From positions 1,426,001 to 1,490,000 of the forward strand of contig NZ_CP079216.1 of assembly GCF_019316905.1 (NCBI RefSeq): a stretch of 64,000 bases of DNA, written 5' to 3'. Positions 9,652 to 19,260 of the stretch are shown piece by piece (positions within the stretch are counted from its first letter, which is position 1; every line of letters starts with the position of its first letter). Source of the DNA: Tessaracoccus palaemonis. GTDB lineage: Bacteria; Actinomycetota; Actinomycetes; Propionibacteriales; Propionibacteriaceae. A model generated the notes under the pieces. That model did not search any database. It was not told where the DNA came from and was given only the letters and a program-made list of their open reading frames with translations. The position numbers were made by a program, and so were the translations under genes.

Positions 9652-11657
9652 TCCGCGGTCACATGCAGGACGTGTGCGGGACGACCGGGGTAGAGGCGGA
9701 CGAATGCCTCCTCACCCCAGGTGTAGCGCTCCTGGTTCAGCTCGTCGAAGACGGCCACCTGACGTGCACCGGGAAGCCCCAGTGCGGCGAAGTCCAGGTT
9801 CAGGCTCGACTCGACGGTGTTGTCCGGGTCCAGCGAGCACACCACGAGCACGACGTCGTCGCCGTCCGACTTGGAGAACGCGATGACCTTGTCATGCGGG
9901 GCGTGATGGAAGTGCACGTCGCGGAGCTGCTGCAGCGCCGGGTGGGCCTCCCGGAGGCGGTTCAGCGTCCCCATCAGCACGTTGAGGTTCGGCTCGGCGT
10001 CGTAGTCGCGCGGCCGGTACTCGTATTTCTCGGAGTTGAGGTACTCCTCCTTGCCGGGTGCCAGCGCTTCGTGCTCGAACAGCTCGAAGCCGGAGTAGAC
10101 GCCCCACGTCGGCGACATGGTCGCGGCGAGGATCGCGCGGATCGCGAAGGCGGCGGGATTGCCGGACTGCAGGAAGAAGGGGTTGATGTCGGGCGTGTTG
10201 ACGAAGAAGTTCGGCCTGTAATGCGAGGCCATCTCGCCGCTGAGTTCCGTCAGATACTCCGTCAGCTCCCACTTGAGGTTGCGCCAGGTGAAGTAGGTGT
10301 AGCTCTGCTGGAAGCCGACGGTGCCGAGCGCCGACATCATCTGCGGCTTCGTGAAGGCCTCCGCCAGGAAGATGATCTCCGGGTTGGTCTCGTGGACGCG
10401 CTGGAGAAGCCAGTCCCAGAACTCGACCGGCTTGGTGTGCGGGTTGTCGACGCGGAAGATGGTCACGCCACGGTCGATCCAGAACCGGACGATCCGCAGC
10501 ACTTCGTGGTAGATCCCGACGGGGTCGTTGTCGAAGTTGATGGGGTAGATGTCCTGGTACTTCTTGGGCGGGTTCTCCGCGTAGGCGATCGTGCCGTCGA
10601 GGCGCGTGGTGAACCACTCGGGGTGCTCACCGACCCAGGGGTGGTCGGGTGAGGCCTGCAGCGCGAGGTCGAGCGCCACCTCCAGCCCCAGCGAGCGTGC
10701 CTTCGAGACGAACTCGTCGAAGTCGTCGAAGTCGCCGAGATCAGGGTGGATCGCGTCGTGGCCGCCCTCGGGCGAGCCGATGGCCCACGGGGAGCCCGGG
10801 TCCTGCGGCGAGGGGGTCAGCGAGTTGTTCTTCCCCTTGCGGAAGGCGGAGCCGATCGGGTGGATCGGGGGCAGGTAGACGATGTGGAAGCCCATGGCGG
10901 CTGCCGCCTCGAGGCGCTCATGCGACGAGGCGAAGGTGCCGGAGTGCCACTGGCCGTCGTCGCCCTGCGTGGCGCCCTGCGAGCGGGGGAAGAACTCGTA
11001 CCAGGACGAGTAGAGGGCACGCCGGCGCTCGACGCGGATGGGGTAGTCGGGGGTCGGGGAGACCAGCTCGCGAGGTCCGAAGCGCGCCATCGCGCGTCGG
11101 ATGGGCGCTGAGGTGATCAGCTCGAGCAGCTCGCTCACGTCGGCCTCGGGCGTGACGGACTCGGCCGTGCCGCGCAGCAGGTGGGCGGCGCCGGGGGCCC
11201 GCAGCGTCTCGGCCTGCGCCGCGGCGCGCTCGAGCAGGTCGCGCCCCTCCATGCAGACGAGGTCGACGTCCACGGCGGCGGGGAGCTTCTTTGTCGCGTT
11301 GTACGTCCAGGTGCCCCAGGGGTCGCTCCAGCCCTCGACGCGGTAGGTCCAGTCGCCCTCGGCGGCCATCCGGACATGGGCCTGCCAGACGTCGAGGCCG
11401 AGGGGCTCCACCTGGACCATGTCGATGCGGCGCTGAGTGCCGCCGGGGGCCGTCAGGATGACCGACGCGTTGACAGCGTCGTGCCCCTCGCGGAAGACAT
11501 GGGCCTGGATGAGAAGACGCTCGTGCACGACCGCCTTGACCGGGTACGCGCCGCCCTGCAGCACAGGGCTGACACCGGTGACGGGAATGCGCCCGAGGCC
11601 GCCCTCGGTACGGATGATTCGCTGGCGTGCGGCGCGGGCCGGAAACTCGTCTGTCAC
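9648..11657 (-). CDS. glgE: alpha-1,4-glucan:maltose-1-phosphate maltosyltransferase
   Basis: 669 residues, the full GlgE length. It extends alpha-1,4-glucans by transferring maltosyl from alpha-maltose-1-phosphate. An N-terminal beta-domain precedes helical segment S and the GH13 barrel, with SSWYEFFPRSQG, PPIHPIGSAFRKGKNN, the nucleophile in IFRVDNPHTKPVEFWDW, the acid/base in IIFLAEAFTKP and NTPDINPFFLQ. The start at GTG 11657 is preferred over 11675 because it lies 7 bases after a TAGGCT -10 element and has no Shine-Dalgarno. It heads the operon glgE-mak-glgB-Nudix. Confidence 0.95.
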   Translation of the reverse strand: MTDEFPARAARQRIIRTEGGLGRIPVTGVSPVLQGGAYPVKAVVHERLLIQAHVFREGHDAVNASVILTAPGGTQRRIDMVQVEPLGLDVWQAHVRMAAEGDWTYRVEGWSDPWGTWTYNATKKLPAAVDVDLVCMEGRDLLERAAAQAETLRAPGAAHLLRGTAESVTPEADVSELLELITSAPIRRAMARFGPRELVSPTPDYPIRVERRRALYSSWYEFFPRSQGATQGDDGQWHSGTFASSHERLEAAAAMGFHIVYLPPIHPIGSAFRKGKNNSLTPSPQDPGSPWAIGSPEGGHDAIHPDLGDFDDFDEFVSKARSLGLEVALDLALQASPDHPWVGEHPEWFTTRLDGTIAYAENPPKKYQDIYPINFDNDPVGIYHEVLRIVRFWIDRGVTIFRVDNPHTKPVEFWDWLLQRVHETNPEIIFLAEAFTKPQMMSALGTVGFQQSYTYFTWRNLKWELTEYLTELSGEMASHYRPNFFVNTPDINPFFLQSGNPAAFAIRAILAATMSPTWGVYSGFELFEHEALAPGKEEYLNSEKYEYRPRDYDAEPNLNVLMGTLNRLREAHPALQQLRDVHFHHAPHDKVIAFSKSDGDDVVLVVCSLDPDNTVESSLNLDFAALGLPGARQVAVFDELNQERYTWGEEAFVRLYPGRPAHVLHVTAE

Positions 11658-11664
11658 GCTGCAC

Positions 11665-11670
11665 AGCCTA
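11665..11670 (-). promoter_or_regulatory. -10 element of the glgE operon (leaderless start)
   Basis: TAGGCT on the minus strand, 7 bases before the GTG at 11657. It is the main reason for choosing that start. No convincing -35 is visible. Confidence 0.45.
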
Positions 11671-11725
11671 GCCAATGGACCCGCTCGTTACGCTCCGGGT
11701 CCAGACGCGTGTCTATGTGACGTGT

Positions 11726-13864
11726 TCAGCCCCTCTCGGTTCTCGCCTCCCCCTCCCAGGTCAGGAGCTGCAGCGAGCTGGTCGGCACCTCGGCGCGCAT
11801 CACCGCGACGGTGCGGCCGGGCAGCGTGAGCCTCGCACCGGCGGGCAGCAGGCCCTCGGGCAGTTCGCCGTCGCCCCCGCTGTGCCACACCACGCGGTAG
11901 CTGCGGCCCCAGGGCAGTTCCGGCAGCCGGATCCGGGCGTCGCCGGCGCCGGAGTTGAACCAGGTGAGGAACGCCTCGTGCTCGTTCGACACGTACATGC
12001 CGAGCAGTCGGCGGGATCCGTCGTGCCAGTCGATCTCGGTCATCTGGCCGCCCTTGCCGTTCATCCACGTCATGTCGACCCGGTGAAGGTTCTCGCCCTG
12101 GGGGCTGAGGATCTCGTTGTGGTAGGCGAAGTCGGTCGGCTGGAAGACGCTGTAGGCCTGGCGGATGGCGATCAGGGAACGGACCTTGTCGTGAACGCCG
12201 CGCCACTGGGGGCTGATGTTCCAGTCGACCCAGCTGATGGGCGAGTCCTGGCAGTACGCGTTGTTGTTGCCCTGCTGGGTGCGCCCGAACTCGTCGCCGG
12301 CGGTCAGCATGGGCGTGCCGATGGCGAGCAACTGCGTGGCCATGAGATTCAGCACCTGGCGGCGGCGGATCGCGTTGATCTCCTCGTCGGAGGTCTCCCC
12401 CTCCCAGCCGTGGTTCCAGGAGCGGTTGTTGTCGGTCCCGTCGCGGTTCGACTCGGCGTTGGCGAGGTTGTGTTTCACGTCGTAGCTGACAAGGTCGCGC
12501 ATCGTGAACCCGTCGTGGGCCGTGATGAAGTTGATGCTCGACTGCGGGCAGCGGCCGGGGGCGTCGAACAGGTCGGGGGAACCGGCGAGCCGGGTGGCCA
12601 GCTCCTGCACGCCGTGGATGGCGCCGCGCCAGTAGTCGCGCACCAGGTCACGGAAGCGGTCGTTCCACTCGTGCCAGCCGGCTCCCCACGCGCCGACCTG
12701 GTACCCGAACGGCCCGATGTCCCATGGCTCGGCGATGATCTTGATGTCGTCGAACGTCGGGTCGGCGGCGATGAGTCGCTTGAGGGCATGGTGGTGGTCG
12801 ACGTGGTGTTTCCTGTTGCGCACCAGCGTCGTGGCCAGGTCGAACCGGAAACCGTCGACGCCCATCTCGGTGACCCAGTACCGCATGGAGTCGAGCACCA
12901 TCGCGCGCACCATCGGCGTGGAGGTGTTGACGGAGTTCCCGCAGCCGGTGACGTCATAGTCGTCGCGCCCGTTGTCCGTGAGGCGGTAATAGGCGGCGTC
13001 GTCGATTCCGCGCATGGACAGCGTCGGTCCGTCCGAGCCGCCCTCTGCGGTGTGGTTGTAGACCACGTCGAGGATGACCTCGATGCCGGCCTCATGCAGG
13101 GCCGAGACCATCTGCTTGAACTCGGCGACCTGGCGTCCGACGGTGCCGCGCGTCGCGTAGAGCGCATGCGGAGCGAAGAAGCCGAGCGTGTTGTAACCCC
13201 AGTAGTTGCGCAGGCCCTTCTCCGCGATGAAGGGTTCCGAGACGAAGTGGTGAAGCGGCAGGAACTCGACGGCTGTGATGCCGAGGTCGACGAGGTAGTC
13301 GATCACGCTCGGGTGCCCCATGCCGAGGTAGGTGCCACGCAGCTCGTGGGGAACCTCGGGGTGCAGCTTCGTGAAGCCCCGCAGGTGGGTCTCGTAGATG
13401 ATCGTCTGGGACAGAGCCCTGCGCTGGGCCACGGGTGTCGGTGCCGGTGTGTCGGCGACGACGACCGACAGGGGCACCGAGCCCAGCGAGTCCAGCGTCG
13501 ACATGGTCCGTGGGTGCCCCGGAACGTGGTCGCGGATGGGGCCGCGGAAGTCGACGCCGCCGCTGATGGCGCGGGCATAGGGGTCGAGCAGCAGCTGGTG
13601 CGGGTTGAAGCGGTTACCTCCGCCCGGATTCCAGGTGCCGAACACCCGGTACCCGTAGAGCTGCTCCGCGCCGACGCCTGGCACCTCGACGGTCCAGACG
13701 CCGTGCTCGTCGACCTCCATCGGGACCCTGCGCTCCTGGTTGCGGGAGTCGACGAGGGCCAGCTCCACCCGGGCGGCGCGCGGCGCCCAGAGACCGAAGC
13801 GCGTTCCGGTCCCGGTGATCGTGGCGCCCAGCGCGTCGGTCGCGGGGAGCGGGGCAGGAGTCAT
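11726..13864 (-). CDS. glgX: glycogen debranching enzyme (isoamylase type)
   Basis: 712 residues. The CBM48-like N-terminus (GTRFGLWAPRAARVELALVD) is followed by a GH13 barrel with IIYETHLRGFTKLHPEVP, VILDVVYNHTAEGG, the nucleophile in GVDGFRFDLATTL, the acid/base in IIAEPWDIGPFGYQVG and FITAHDGFTMRDLV. It hydrolyses alpha-1,6 branches of glycogen. It lies upstream of glgE in the same orientation with a 68-base gap containing the glgE promoter, so it is probably a separate unit in the same alpha-glucan block. The ATG at 13864 lacks a clear ribosome-binding site; the sequence further upstream does not look coding. Confidence 0.93.
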   Translation of the reverse strand: MTPAPLPATDALGATITGTGTRFGLWAPRAARVELALVDSRNQERRVPMEVDEHGVWTVEVPGVGAEQLYGYRVFGTWNPGGGNRFNPHQLLLDPYARAISGGVDFRGPIRDHVPGHPRTMSTLDSLGSVPLSVVVADTPAPTPVAQRRALSQTIIYETHLRGFTKLHPEVPHELRGTYLGMGHPSVIDYLVDLGITAVEFLPLHHFVSEPFIAEKGLRNYWGYNTLGFFAPHALYATRGTVGRQVAEFKQMVSALHEAGIEVILDVVYNHTAEGGSDGPTLSMRGIDDAAYYRLTDNGRDDYDVTGCGNSVNTSTPMVRAMVLDSMRYWVTEMGVDGFRFDLATTLVRNRKHHVDHHHALKRLIAADPTFDDIKIIAEPWDIGPFGYQVGAWGAGWHEWNDRFRDLVRDYWRGAIHGVQELATRLAGSPDLFDAPGRCPQSSINFITAHDGFTMRDLVSYDVKHNLANAESNRDGTDNNRSWNHGWEGETSDEEINAIRRRQVLNLMATQLLAIGTPMLTAGDEFGRTQQGNNNAYCQDSPISWVDWNISPQWRGVHDKVRSLIAIRQAYSVFQPTDFAYHNEILSPQGENLHRVDMTWMNGKGGQMTEIDWHDGSRRLLGMYVSNEHEAFLTWFNSGAGDARIRLPELPWGRSYRVVWHSGGDGELPEGLLPAGARLTLPGRTVAVMRAEVPTSSLQLLTWEGEARTERG

Positions 13865-13953
13865 CAGGCGGCTTTCTGTCCGATGGTGTCGGCAACCAAT
13901 ACTGTCATTTCCGACGATGTGAACGTTAACCCGGCCACGACGGTCGCGTCGGA

Positions 13954-13959
13954 TAGGTT
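13954..13959 (+). promoter_or_regulatory. -10 element of the cysteine desulfurase gene (leaderless start)
   Basis: TAGGTT, 6 bases before the ATG at 13966, with no Shine-Dalgarno. The spacing is identical to that before the S9 peptidase gene, which has the same hexamer. Confidence 0.5.
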
Positions 13960-13965
13960 GCGCAC

Positions 13966-15087
13966 ATGTCCGTGTTCCTCGATCATGCCGCGACGTCGCC
14001 CCTGCGTCCCGAGGCACTGGAGGCCTTCGTCCTGGCGTCGGGGATCGTCGGCAATGCCTCGTCACTGCACCGGTCGGGCCAGCGGGCCCGGGCCACACTG
14101 GAGGAGGCCCGCGAGGAGCTGGCGGCCGCGGTCGGCGCGCACCCGAGCGAGGTCATCTTCACCTCGGGAGGGTCCGAGGCGGACACCATCGCGGTCCTGG
14201 GAGGCTGGGCGGCCCGCCGCGACGCCGGATTCCGCCGCTGCCTGGTCTCGGCCGTTGAACACCCTGCCGTCGCGGACGCCGTGGCGCGCGGGGCCGAGGT
14301 GCTGCCCGTCGACGGTGGCGGGCTCGTCGACCTCGGTCGCGCGGCGACGCTGGTCGACGCGTCGGTCGGGCTGGTCAGCGTGCAGTGGGTCAACAACGAG
14401 ACCGGCGTCGTGCAGCCGCTCGCCGCCGTCCGCTCGCTGGCGCCGGACGCCTGGCTGCACAGCGACGCCGTGCAGGCGCTGGGCCACGTGCCGGTCGACT
14501 TCACCGCGAGCGGGCTCGACCTGATGAGCCTCAGCGCCCACAAGGTCGGCGGGCCCGTCGGGATCGGCGCGCTGCTCGCCCGCAGGGAGACGACGCCCGC
14601 GGCGGTCGGTCTCGGCGGGGGACAGGAGCGCGGAGTGCGGTCCGGCACGAGCGCCGTCGCCCTGGCCGTGGCCTTCGCACGCGCGGCGAGCCTCGCCGCC
14701 GACGAACTCAGCACCGAGGGTCCCCGGCTCGCGGAGTTGAGTAGCCGCATCGCCGCGCTCGTGGTCGGGCTCGGGGCGCGGCTCAACAGCCGCGCCGACG
14801 GCGCGCCGCACATCGTGAACGCCACGTTCGACGGCGTCCGCGCCGACGACGTGCTGTTCCTGCTCGACCAGCTCGGGGTGGACGCCTCCGTCGGGTCCGC
14901 GTGCCGCGCGGGGGTGCACCAGCCGAGCGAGGTGCTGCTCGCGATGGGTCGCAGCCTCGAGGACGCGACGAGCTCGCTGCGCTTCTCGCTCGGCCACACC
15001 TCGACCGTCGCCGACGTCGAAGCCCTGGAGGTCGCGCTGCCGCAGGCGCTGGATCGGGCGCGCGGGGCCTTCGGGCGCGGCGCGTAG
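13966..15087 (+). CDS. cysteine desulfurase (NifS/IscS family)
   Basis: 373 residues of the PLP-dependent class V family. It removes sulfur from cysteine as a persulfide. Seen are the N-terminal [32 protein letters not shown], the PLP lysine (Lys193) in [12 protein letters not shown] and the persulfide cysteine (Cys313) in [13 protein letters not shown]. It lies directly upstream of mnmA, so the likely job is sulfur supply for tRNA 2-thiouridine. This IscS-mnmA pairing is also seen in mycobacteria. The stop codon TAG doubles as the first bases of a TAGACT -10 element for mnmA. Confidence 0.93.
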   Translation: MSVFLDHAATSPLRPEALEAFVLASGIVGNASSLHRSGQRARATLEEAREELAAAVGAHPSEVIFTSGGSEADTIAVLGGWAARRDAGFRRCLVSAVEHPAVADAVARGAEVLPVDGGGLVDLGRAATLVDASVGLVSVQWVNNETGVVQPLAAVRSLAPDAWLHSDAVQALGHVPVDFTASGLDLMSLSAHKVGGPVGIGALLARRETTPAAVGLGGGQERGVRSGTSAVALAVAFARAASLAADELSTEGPRLAELSSRIAALVVGLGARLNSRADGAPHIVNATFDGVRADDVLFLLDQLGVDASVGSACRAGVHQPSEVLLAMGRSLEDATSSLRFSLGHTSTVADVEALEVALPQALDRARGAFGRGA

Positions 15088-15090
15088 ACT
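15085..15090 (+). promoter_or_regulatory. possible -10 element upstream of mnmA
   Basis: TAGACT formed partly by the desulfurase stop codon, 31 bases before the mnmA ATG, leaving room for its AGGAGG ribosome-binding site. The same hexamer precedes several genes in the window. Confidence 0.3.
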
Positions 15091-15121
15091 GGTGCGCCGG
15101 ATCCAGGGTCAGGAGGCGCGG

Positions 15122-16195
15122 ATGAGGGTGCTGGTGGCGATGTCGGGCGGGGTCGACTCCGCCGTCGCGGCGGCCAGGCTCGTGGCCGAGGGCCACGACG
15201 TCACGGGCGTGCACCTGGCGCTCTCGAAGAATCCCGCCTCCTACCGCTCGGGCGCGCGCGGCTGCTGCTCCCTCGAGGACTCCCACGACGCCCGCCGCGT
15301 CGCCGACAAGCTCGACATCCCGTTCTACGTGTGGGATTTCGCCGAGGAGTTCCACGAGGCCGTCGTCGAGAACTTCATCGACGAGTACCGCGCCGGCCGG
15401 ACCCCCAACCCCTGCCTGAGGTGCAACGAGAAGATCAAGTTCGCCGCGGTCCTCGACCGGGGCATCGCGCTCGGGTTCGACGCCGTGGCCACGGGCCACT
15501 ACGCCGACCTCCGCCGGTCCGCCGACGGCGTCGTCACGCTGCACCGCGCCGCCGACGCCGCCAAGGACCAGTCCTACGTGCTCGGCATGCTGACGCAGGC
15601 ACAGCTGTCGCGGTGCCTGTTCCCGCTGTTCGACGTCGAGAAGCCGGTTGTCCGGGAGGAGGCCCGCGCCCTCGGGTTCGGGGTGGCGAAGAAGCCGGAC
15701 AGCCACGACATCTGCTTCATCGCGGACGGGGACACGCAGGGGTTCCTGTCCCGTCACCTCGACGACGCCCCCGGCGAGATCGTCGACAGCGCGGGGACCG
15801 TGCTGGGCGTCCACGCCGGGACGCACAACTACACCGTCGGCCAGCGCAAGGGGCTCGACCTGCGGGTGCCGGCCCCGTCGGGGGAACCGCGCTACGTGCT
15901 GAGCATCGAGCCCGCCAGCCGCACCGTCGTGGTGGGGTCGCGGGGGGAGCTGGCCGTGGACACGCTGACCGGCATCCGTGTCACGTGGACGGGGGACCCG
16001 GTCCTCGGGCCGTGGCGCGGTCAGGCGCAGTACCGAGCGCACGGCGTGCCTCAGGACGCCACCATCGAGGCGACCGGCGACGGGCTCGTCGTGGCCCTCG
16101 ACGCGCCGGCCTCAGGTGTCGCGCCCGGCCAGAGCGTCGTGCTCTACGACGGCGACCGGGTCGTCGGCAGCGCCGTGATCGCCGAGGCCCGCTGA
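15122..16195 (+). CDS. mnmA: tRNA-specific 2-thiouridylase MnmA
   Basis: 357 residues. It activates U34 of Lys, Glu and Gln tRNAs with ATP and inserts sulfur at C2. Visible are the PP-loop [14 protein letters not shown] at residue 7, the catalytic cysteine region [23 protein letters not shown], the Gln/Ser pair in [10 protein letters not shown] and the second cysteine in [15 protein letters not shown], then a C-terminal beta-barrel ([15 protein letters not shown]). The ATG has an AGGAGG site 6-7 bases upstream. Its stop overlaps the next start as TGATG, so the MetE-like gene is coupled to it. Confidence 0.95.
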   Translation: MRVLVAMSGGVDSAVAAARLVAEGHDVTGVHLALSKNPASYRSGARGCCSLEDSHDARRVADKLDIPFYVWDFAEEFHEAVVENFIDEYRAGRTPNPCLRCNEKIKFAAVLDRGIALGFDAVATGHYADLRRSADGVVTLHRAADAAKDQSYVLGMLTQAQLSRCLFPLFDVEKPVVREEARALGFGVAKKPDSHDICFIADGDTQGFLSRHLDDAPGEIVDSAGTVLGVHAGTHNYTVGQRKGLDLRVPAPSGEPRYVLSIEPASRTVVVGSRGELAVDTLTGIRVTWTGDPVLGPWRGQAQYRAHGVPQDATIEATGDGLVVALDAPASGVAPGQSVVLYDGDRVVGSAVIAEAR

Positions 16196-17151
16196 TGCGC
16201 GTCACCGCGGCCGGGTCCCTGCCCGGCGACGACTTCCGCGGCGCGCTGGCGGCCATGTCCGAGGCGCTGCCCGACGTGCTGCCGCTGCCCGAGCTGCCGG
16301 CGCGCGGCGTCGGATCCGACATGATCGGGCGCACGCTCGCCATGGTCGACGGCCTCGAGTTCGACCTGCAGCCCGCCGGCTGGCGGCTGGCCGCGCACGG
16401 CGACGCCGCGTACCGCCGGGCCCGCGGCGGGTGGCGCCGTGACCTGGACGACGCCGAGGAGCTGCTGCAGGACTTTGACGGCGTGCTCAAGGTGGCGCTG
16501 ACGGGCCCATGGACGCTGGCCTCGGGCGTCGAGCGGCCAGCCGGGGACCGGCTGCTGGCCGACCACGGCGCACGCCGCGAACTCGCCCAGGCGCTGGCCG
16601 AGGCCGCGGCCGTGCTGCGCGCCGACCTGGCCCGCCGCCTTCCTCGGGCGACGGTGTGGGTGCAGGTCGATGAGCCCGGGCTGATCGCGGTCGGGTCGGG
16701 GGCGGTGCCGACCGCCAGCGGCTTCTCGCGGCACCGCAGCGTCGACGAGGCCGAGCTCGTCGAGGCGCTGCGGCCCCTCGGCGGGGAGACCTCCCTGCTG
16801 CACTGCTGCGCGCCCGGACGCTGGCTCGGCGTGGCCAGCCGGGCGCGCTTCCACGGGGTTGCCGTCGACGCCGCCCTCGTCGACCTCGACGAGCTGGCCC
16901 AGTGGTGCGACGAGCGTCGCCGGCTCGTTCTCGGGGTGGTCGACACCGCATCCCGTACCCGGCAGGGCGTCGACGAACTCGTGCGGACCGCGCTGCGCAT
17001 CCTGAGGCAGGTCGGCACCGAGGTGTACGACGACCTGCTGCTCGGCACGGCCTGCGGGCTCGCAGGCTGGCGTCTCGGCGACGTCGTGCCGCAGCTGGAC
17101 GCCCTGACCCGCGCGGCCGCGCTGGTCGAGGAGTCGCTGGCGCGCGGCTGA
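16195..17151 (+). CDS. MetE-like (cobalamin-independent methionine synthase fold) protein
   Basis: 318 residues, less than half of full MetE. It resembles the C-terminal UROD/MetE-like barrel: the N-terminus VTAAGSLPGDDFRGAL, GPWTLASGVERPAGDR, VWVQVDEPGLIAVG and LLHCCAPGRW, the last two matching positions of MetE metal- and substrate-binding segments. A related short protein lies between mnmA and ligA in mycobacteria (recalled, not checked), but no ligA follows here. Function is unknown; a link to thiol or methyl transfer is inference. It is translationally coupled to mnmA by TGATG. Confidence 0.75.
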   Translation: MRVTAAGSLPGDDFRGALAAMSEALPDVLPLPELPARGVGSDMIGRTLAMVDGLEFDLQPAGWRLAAHGDAAYRRARGGWRRDLDDAEELLQDFDGVLKVALTGPWTLASGVERPAGDRLLADHGARRELAQALAEAAAVLRADLARRLPRATVWVQVDEPGLIAVGSGAVPTASGFSRHRSVDEAELVEALRPLGGETSLLHCCAPGRWLGVASRARFHGVAVDAALVDLDELAQWCDERRRLVLGVVDTASRTRQGVDELVRTALRILRQVGTEVYDDLLLGTACGLAGWRLGDVVPQLDALTRAAALVEESLARG

Positions 17152-17166
17152 CCCGCCGGCTGCGCC

Positions 17167-17172
17167 TAGACT
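17167..17172 (+). promoter_or_regulatory. -10 element of the small membrane gene at 17179 (leaderless start)
   Basis: TAGACT, 6 bases before the GTG at 17179, with no ribosome-binding site between them. Confidence 0.5.
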
Positions 17173-17178
17173 GGCGCC

Positions 17179-17382
17179 GTGCGCGTCTTCTCCGATCTGA
17201 ATCTCGACGGCGACAACCCCGTGCGTGCCCACGCGAACCGTGGCACCTGGGGGCCGACGGGCGTGCCCACCACCAGGTGGAAGAAGGTCCAGCGGATCCT
17301 CATCCCGATCGTCACCGTCGCGATCGCCATCGGCCTGTTCTTCCTCGGCCGCATGTTCTACCTCATTCTGACCGGCGCGTAA
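17179..17382 (+). CDS. small single-pass membrane protein
   Basis: 67 residues. A polar N-terminal half (VRFSDLNLDGDN-like start, then ANRGTWGPTGVPTTRWKKVQ) is followed by one hydrophobic helix (ILIPIVTVAIAIGLFFLG) and a short tail. The Arg/Lys before the helix suggests the N-terminus is cytoplasmic. It stands where many actinobacteria carry ligA, between the MetE-like gene and gatC. The GTG start is backed by a leaderless-type -10. I do not recognise the family. Confidence 0.6.
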   Translation: MRVFSDLNLDGDNPVRAHANRGTWGPTGVPTTRWKKVQRILIPIVTVAIAIGLFFLGRMFYLILTGA

Positions 17383-17402
17383 GGGCCCAGGTCGGTTCGC
17401 CC

Positions 17403-17408
17403 TAAGAT
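17403..17408 (+). promoter_or_regulatory. possible -10 element of gatCAB
   Basis: TAAGAT, 47 bases before the gatC GTG, which has its own TAGGAG ribosome-binding site; a leadered transcript is therefore expected. Confidence 0.4.
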
Positions 17409-17455
17409 GGTCCCGGCCGCGACAGCGGCCGACTGGACAACCTAGGAGCAGCGCT

Positions 17456-17749
17456 GTGGGTCTCACCGCCGCCGACGTGGCTCGACTGGGCGCCTTGGCA
17501 CGCATCCAGCTCTCCGAGCAGGAATGCGCCGAACTCGCCCCCGAGCTGGACGTCATCTTGGAATCGATCCGACGGGTCTCGGAGGTCGCGACGCCTGACG
17601 TGCCGATGGCGACGCACGCGATCACGATGACCAACGTCTTCCGCGACGACGTGGTGCGGGACTCGATGACGGCCGAGCAGGCGCTCTCCGGCGCCCCCGA
17701 CGACGAGGACGGGCGCTTCCGCGTCCCTCAGATCCTGGGCGAGGAGTGA
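17456..17749 (+). CDS. gatC: Asp-tRNA(Asn)/Glu-tRNA(Gln) amidotransferase subunit C
   Basis: 97 residues, typical for GatC, which wraps around and stabilises GatA in the GatCAB complex. The N-terminal helices [20 protein letters not shown] and the [15 protein letters not shown] segment match the family, as does the C-terminal [10 protein letters not shown]. The GTG at 17456 follows TAGGAG at suitable spacing. It ends 2 bases before the gatA ATG. GatCAB makes Asn-tRNA and/or Gln-tRNA where the direct synthetases are missing. Confidence 0.92.
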   Translation: MGLTAADVARLGALARIQLSEQECAELAPELDVILESIRRVSEVATPDVPMATHAITMTNVFRDDVVRDSMTAEQALSGAPDDEDGRFRVPQILGEE

Positions 17750-17751
17750 GC

Positions 17752-19260
17752 ATGGACGACCTGATCCGCCTGAGCGTGGCAGAGCTCGGCCGCCGCATGG
17801 CAGCCGGCGAGCTCACCTCCGAGGAGCTGACCCGCGCCTGCCTGGCCCGCATCGAGGCGCTGAACCCGACGCTGAACGTTTTCCTGCACGTCGATGCGGA
17901 GGGGGCGCTCGCCGCCGCCCGCGCCGTCGACGCCCGGCGTGCCGCCGGCGAGGAGCTCGGCCCGCTGGCCGGCGTGCCGATCGGCGTCAAGGACAACTAC
18001 TGCACCACCGACATGCCGACGACGTGCGGCTCGCGGATGCTGCAGGGCTGGGTTCCGCCGTATGACGCCACCGTCGTGAAGCGGCTGCGCGAGGCGGGGC
18101 TGGTCATCGTCGGCAAGACGAACATGGACGAGTTCGCCATGGGGTCGTCGACCGAGACGTCGTTCTACGGCCCGACCCGCAACCCGTGGGACACCGACCG
18201 GATCCCCGGCGGCTCCGGTGGCGGGTCCGCGGCTGCGGTCGCGTCCTTCATGGTGCCCCTGGCCGTCGGCTCCGACACGGGCGGCTCCATCCGTCAGCCA
18301 GGTGCGGTCACGGGCACCGTCGGCGTGAAGCCCACCTACGGCGGCGTCTCCCGCTATGGACTGGTGGCGATGGCCTCGAGCCTCGACCAGCCCGGCCCCT
18401 GCACGCGCAGCACCGAGGATGCCGCGCTGCTGCAGGCCGTCATCGGCGGCTACGACTTCCACGACTCCGCGTCGCTGGACGTGCCCGTGCCCGACCTGGT
18501 CGCCGCCGCGCAGGCCGACGACCTGTCGGGCGTGCGGATCGGCGTCGTCACGGAGTTCCAGGGCGAGGGCTACGAGCCGGGCGTCCTGGAGCGCTTCGCC
18601 GAGGCCGTCGAGCTGCTGCGCGCGGCCGGCGCCGAGATCTTCGAGGTCAGCTGCCCCGCGTTCACCTACGCGCTGCCCGCGTACTACCTGATCCAGCCCG
18701 CCGAACTGAGCTCCAACCTCGCTCGCTTCGACGGCATGCGCTACGGGCTGCGGGCAGGCGACGACGGCACCCACTCGGCCGAGCAGGTCATGAACCTGTC
18801 CCGCGAGGAGGGCTTCGGCCGCGAGGCCAAGCGCCGCATCATCATCGGCACATACGCGCTGTCGGCCGGCTACTACGACGCCTACTACGGCTCGGCGCAG
18901 AAGGTCCGCACGCTCATCCAGGCCGACTTCACGAAGGCCTTCGAGACGGTCGACGTGCTGATCTCGCCCACCACTCCGACCGTGGCGTTCCGGATCGGGG
19001 AGCGCATGAGCGACCCGATGAGCATGTACCTCGCGGATCTCTGCACGATCCCGTCGAACATGGCCGGCAACGCGTCCGCGTCGTTCCCCTGCGGGCTGAG
19101 CGACGGGCTCCCCGTCGGGCTGCAGGTGATGGCGCCCCCGATGGCCGACGAGCGGCTCTACCGCGTCGGCGGCGTGCTGGAGCGGGCGCTCGAGTCGGCC
19201 TGGGGCCACCCCCTGCTCAACGAGCTTCCCACCATCGACACCCAGGCGGTGACCGCATGA
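17752..19260 (+). CDS. gatA: Asp-tRNA(Asn)/Glu-tRNA(Gln) amidotransferase subunit A
   Basis: 502 residues of the amidase-signature family; it releases ammonia from glutamine for GatB. The Lys-cisSer-Ser triad is intact: Lys80 ([11 protein letters not shown]), Ser159 ([11 protein letters not shown]) and the nucleophile Ser179 ([11 protein letters not shown]). [15 protein letters not shown] is also typical. A GTG at 17746 overlapping the gatC stop is possible, but the ATG at 17752 is better placed after GAGGA. The gene overlaps gatB by 4 bases (ATGA). Confidence 0.96.
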   Translation: MDDLIRLSVAELGRRMAAGELTSEELTRACLARIEALNPTLNVFLHVDAEGALAAARAVDARRAAGEELGPLAGVPIGVKDNYCTTDMPTTCGSRMLQGWVPPYDATVVKRLREAGLVIVGKTNMDEFAMGSSTETSFYGPTRNPWDTDRIPGGSGGGSAAAVASFMVPLAVGSDTGGSIRQPGAVTGTVGVKPTYGGVSRYGLVAMASSLDQPGPCTRSTEDAALLQAVIGGYDFHDSASLDVPVPDLVAAAQADDLSGVRIGVVTEFQGEGYEPGVLERFAEAVELLRAAGAEIFEVSCPAFTYALPAYYLIQPAELSSNLARFDGMRYGLRAGDDGTHSAEQVMNLSREEGFGREAKRRIIIGTYALSAGYYDAYYGSAQKVRTLIQADFTKAFETVDVLISPTTPTVAFRIGERMSDPMSMYLADLCTIPSNMAGNASASFPCGLSDGLPVGLQVMAPPMADERLYRVGGVLERALESAWGHPLLNELPTIDTQAVTA

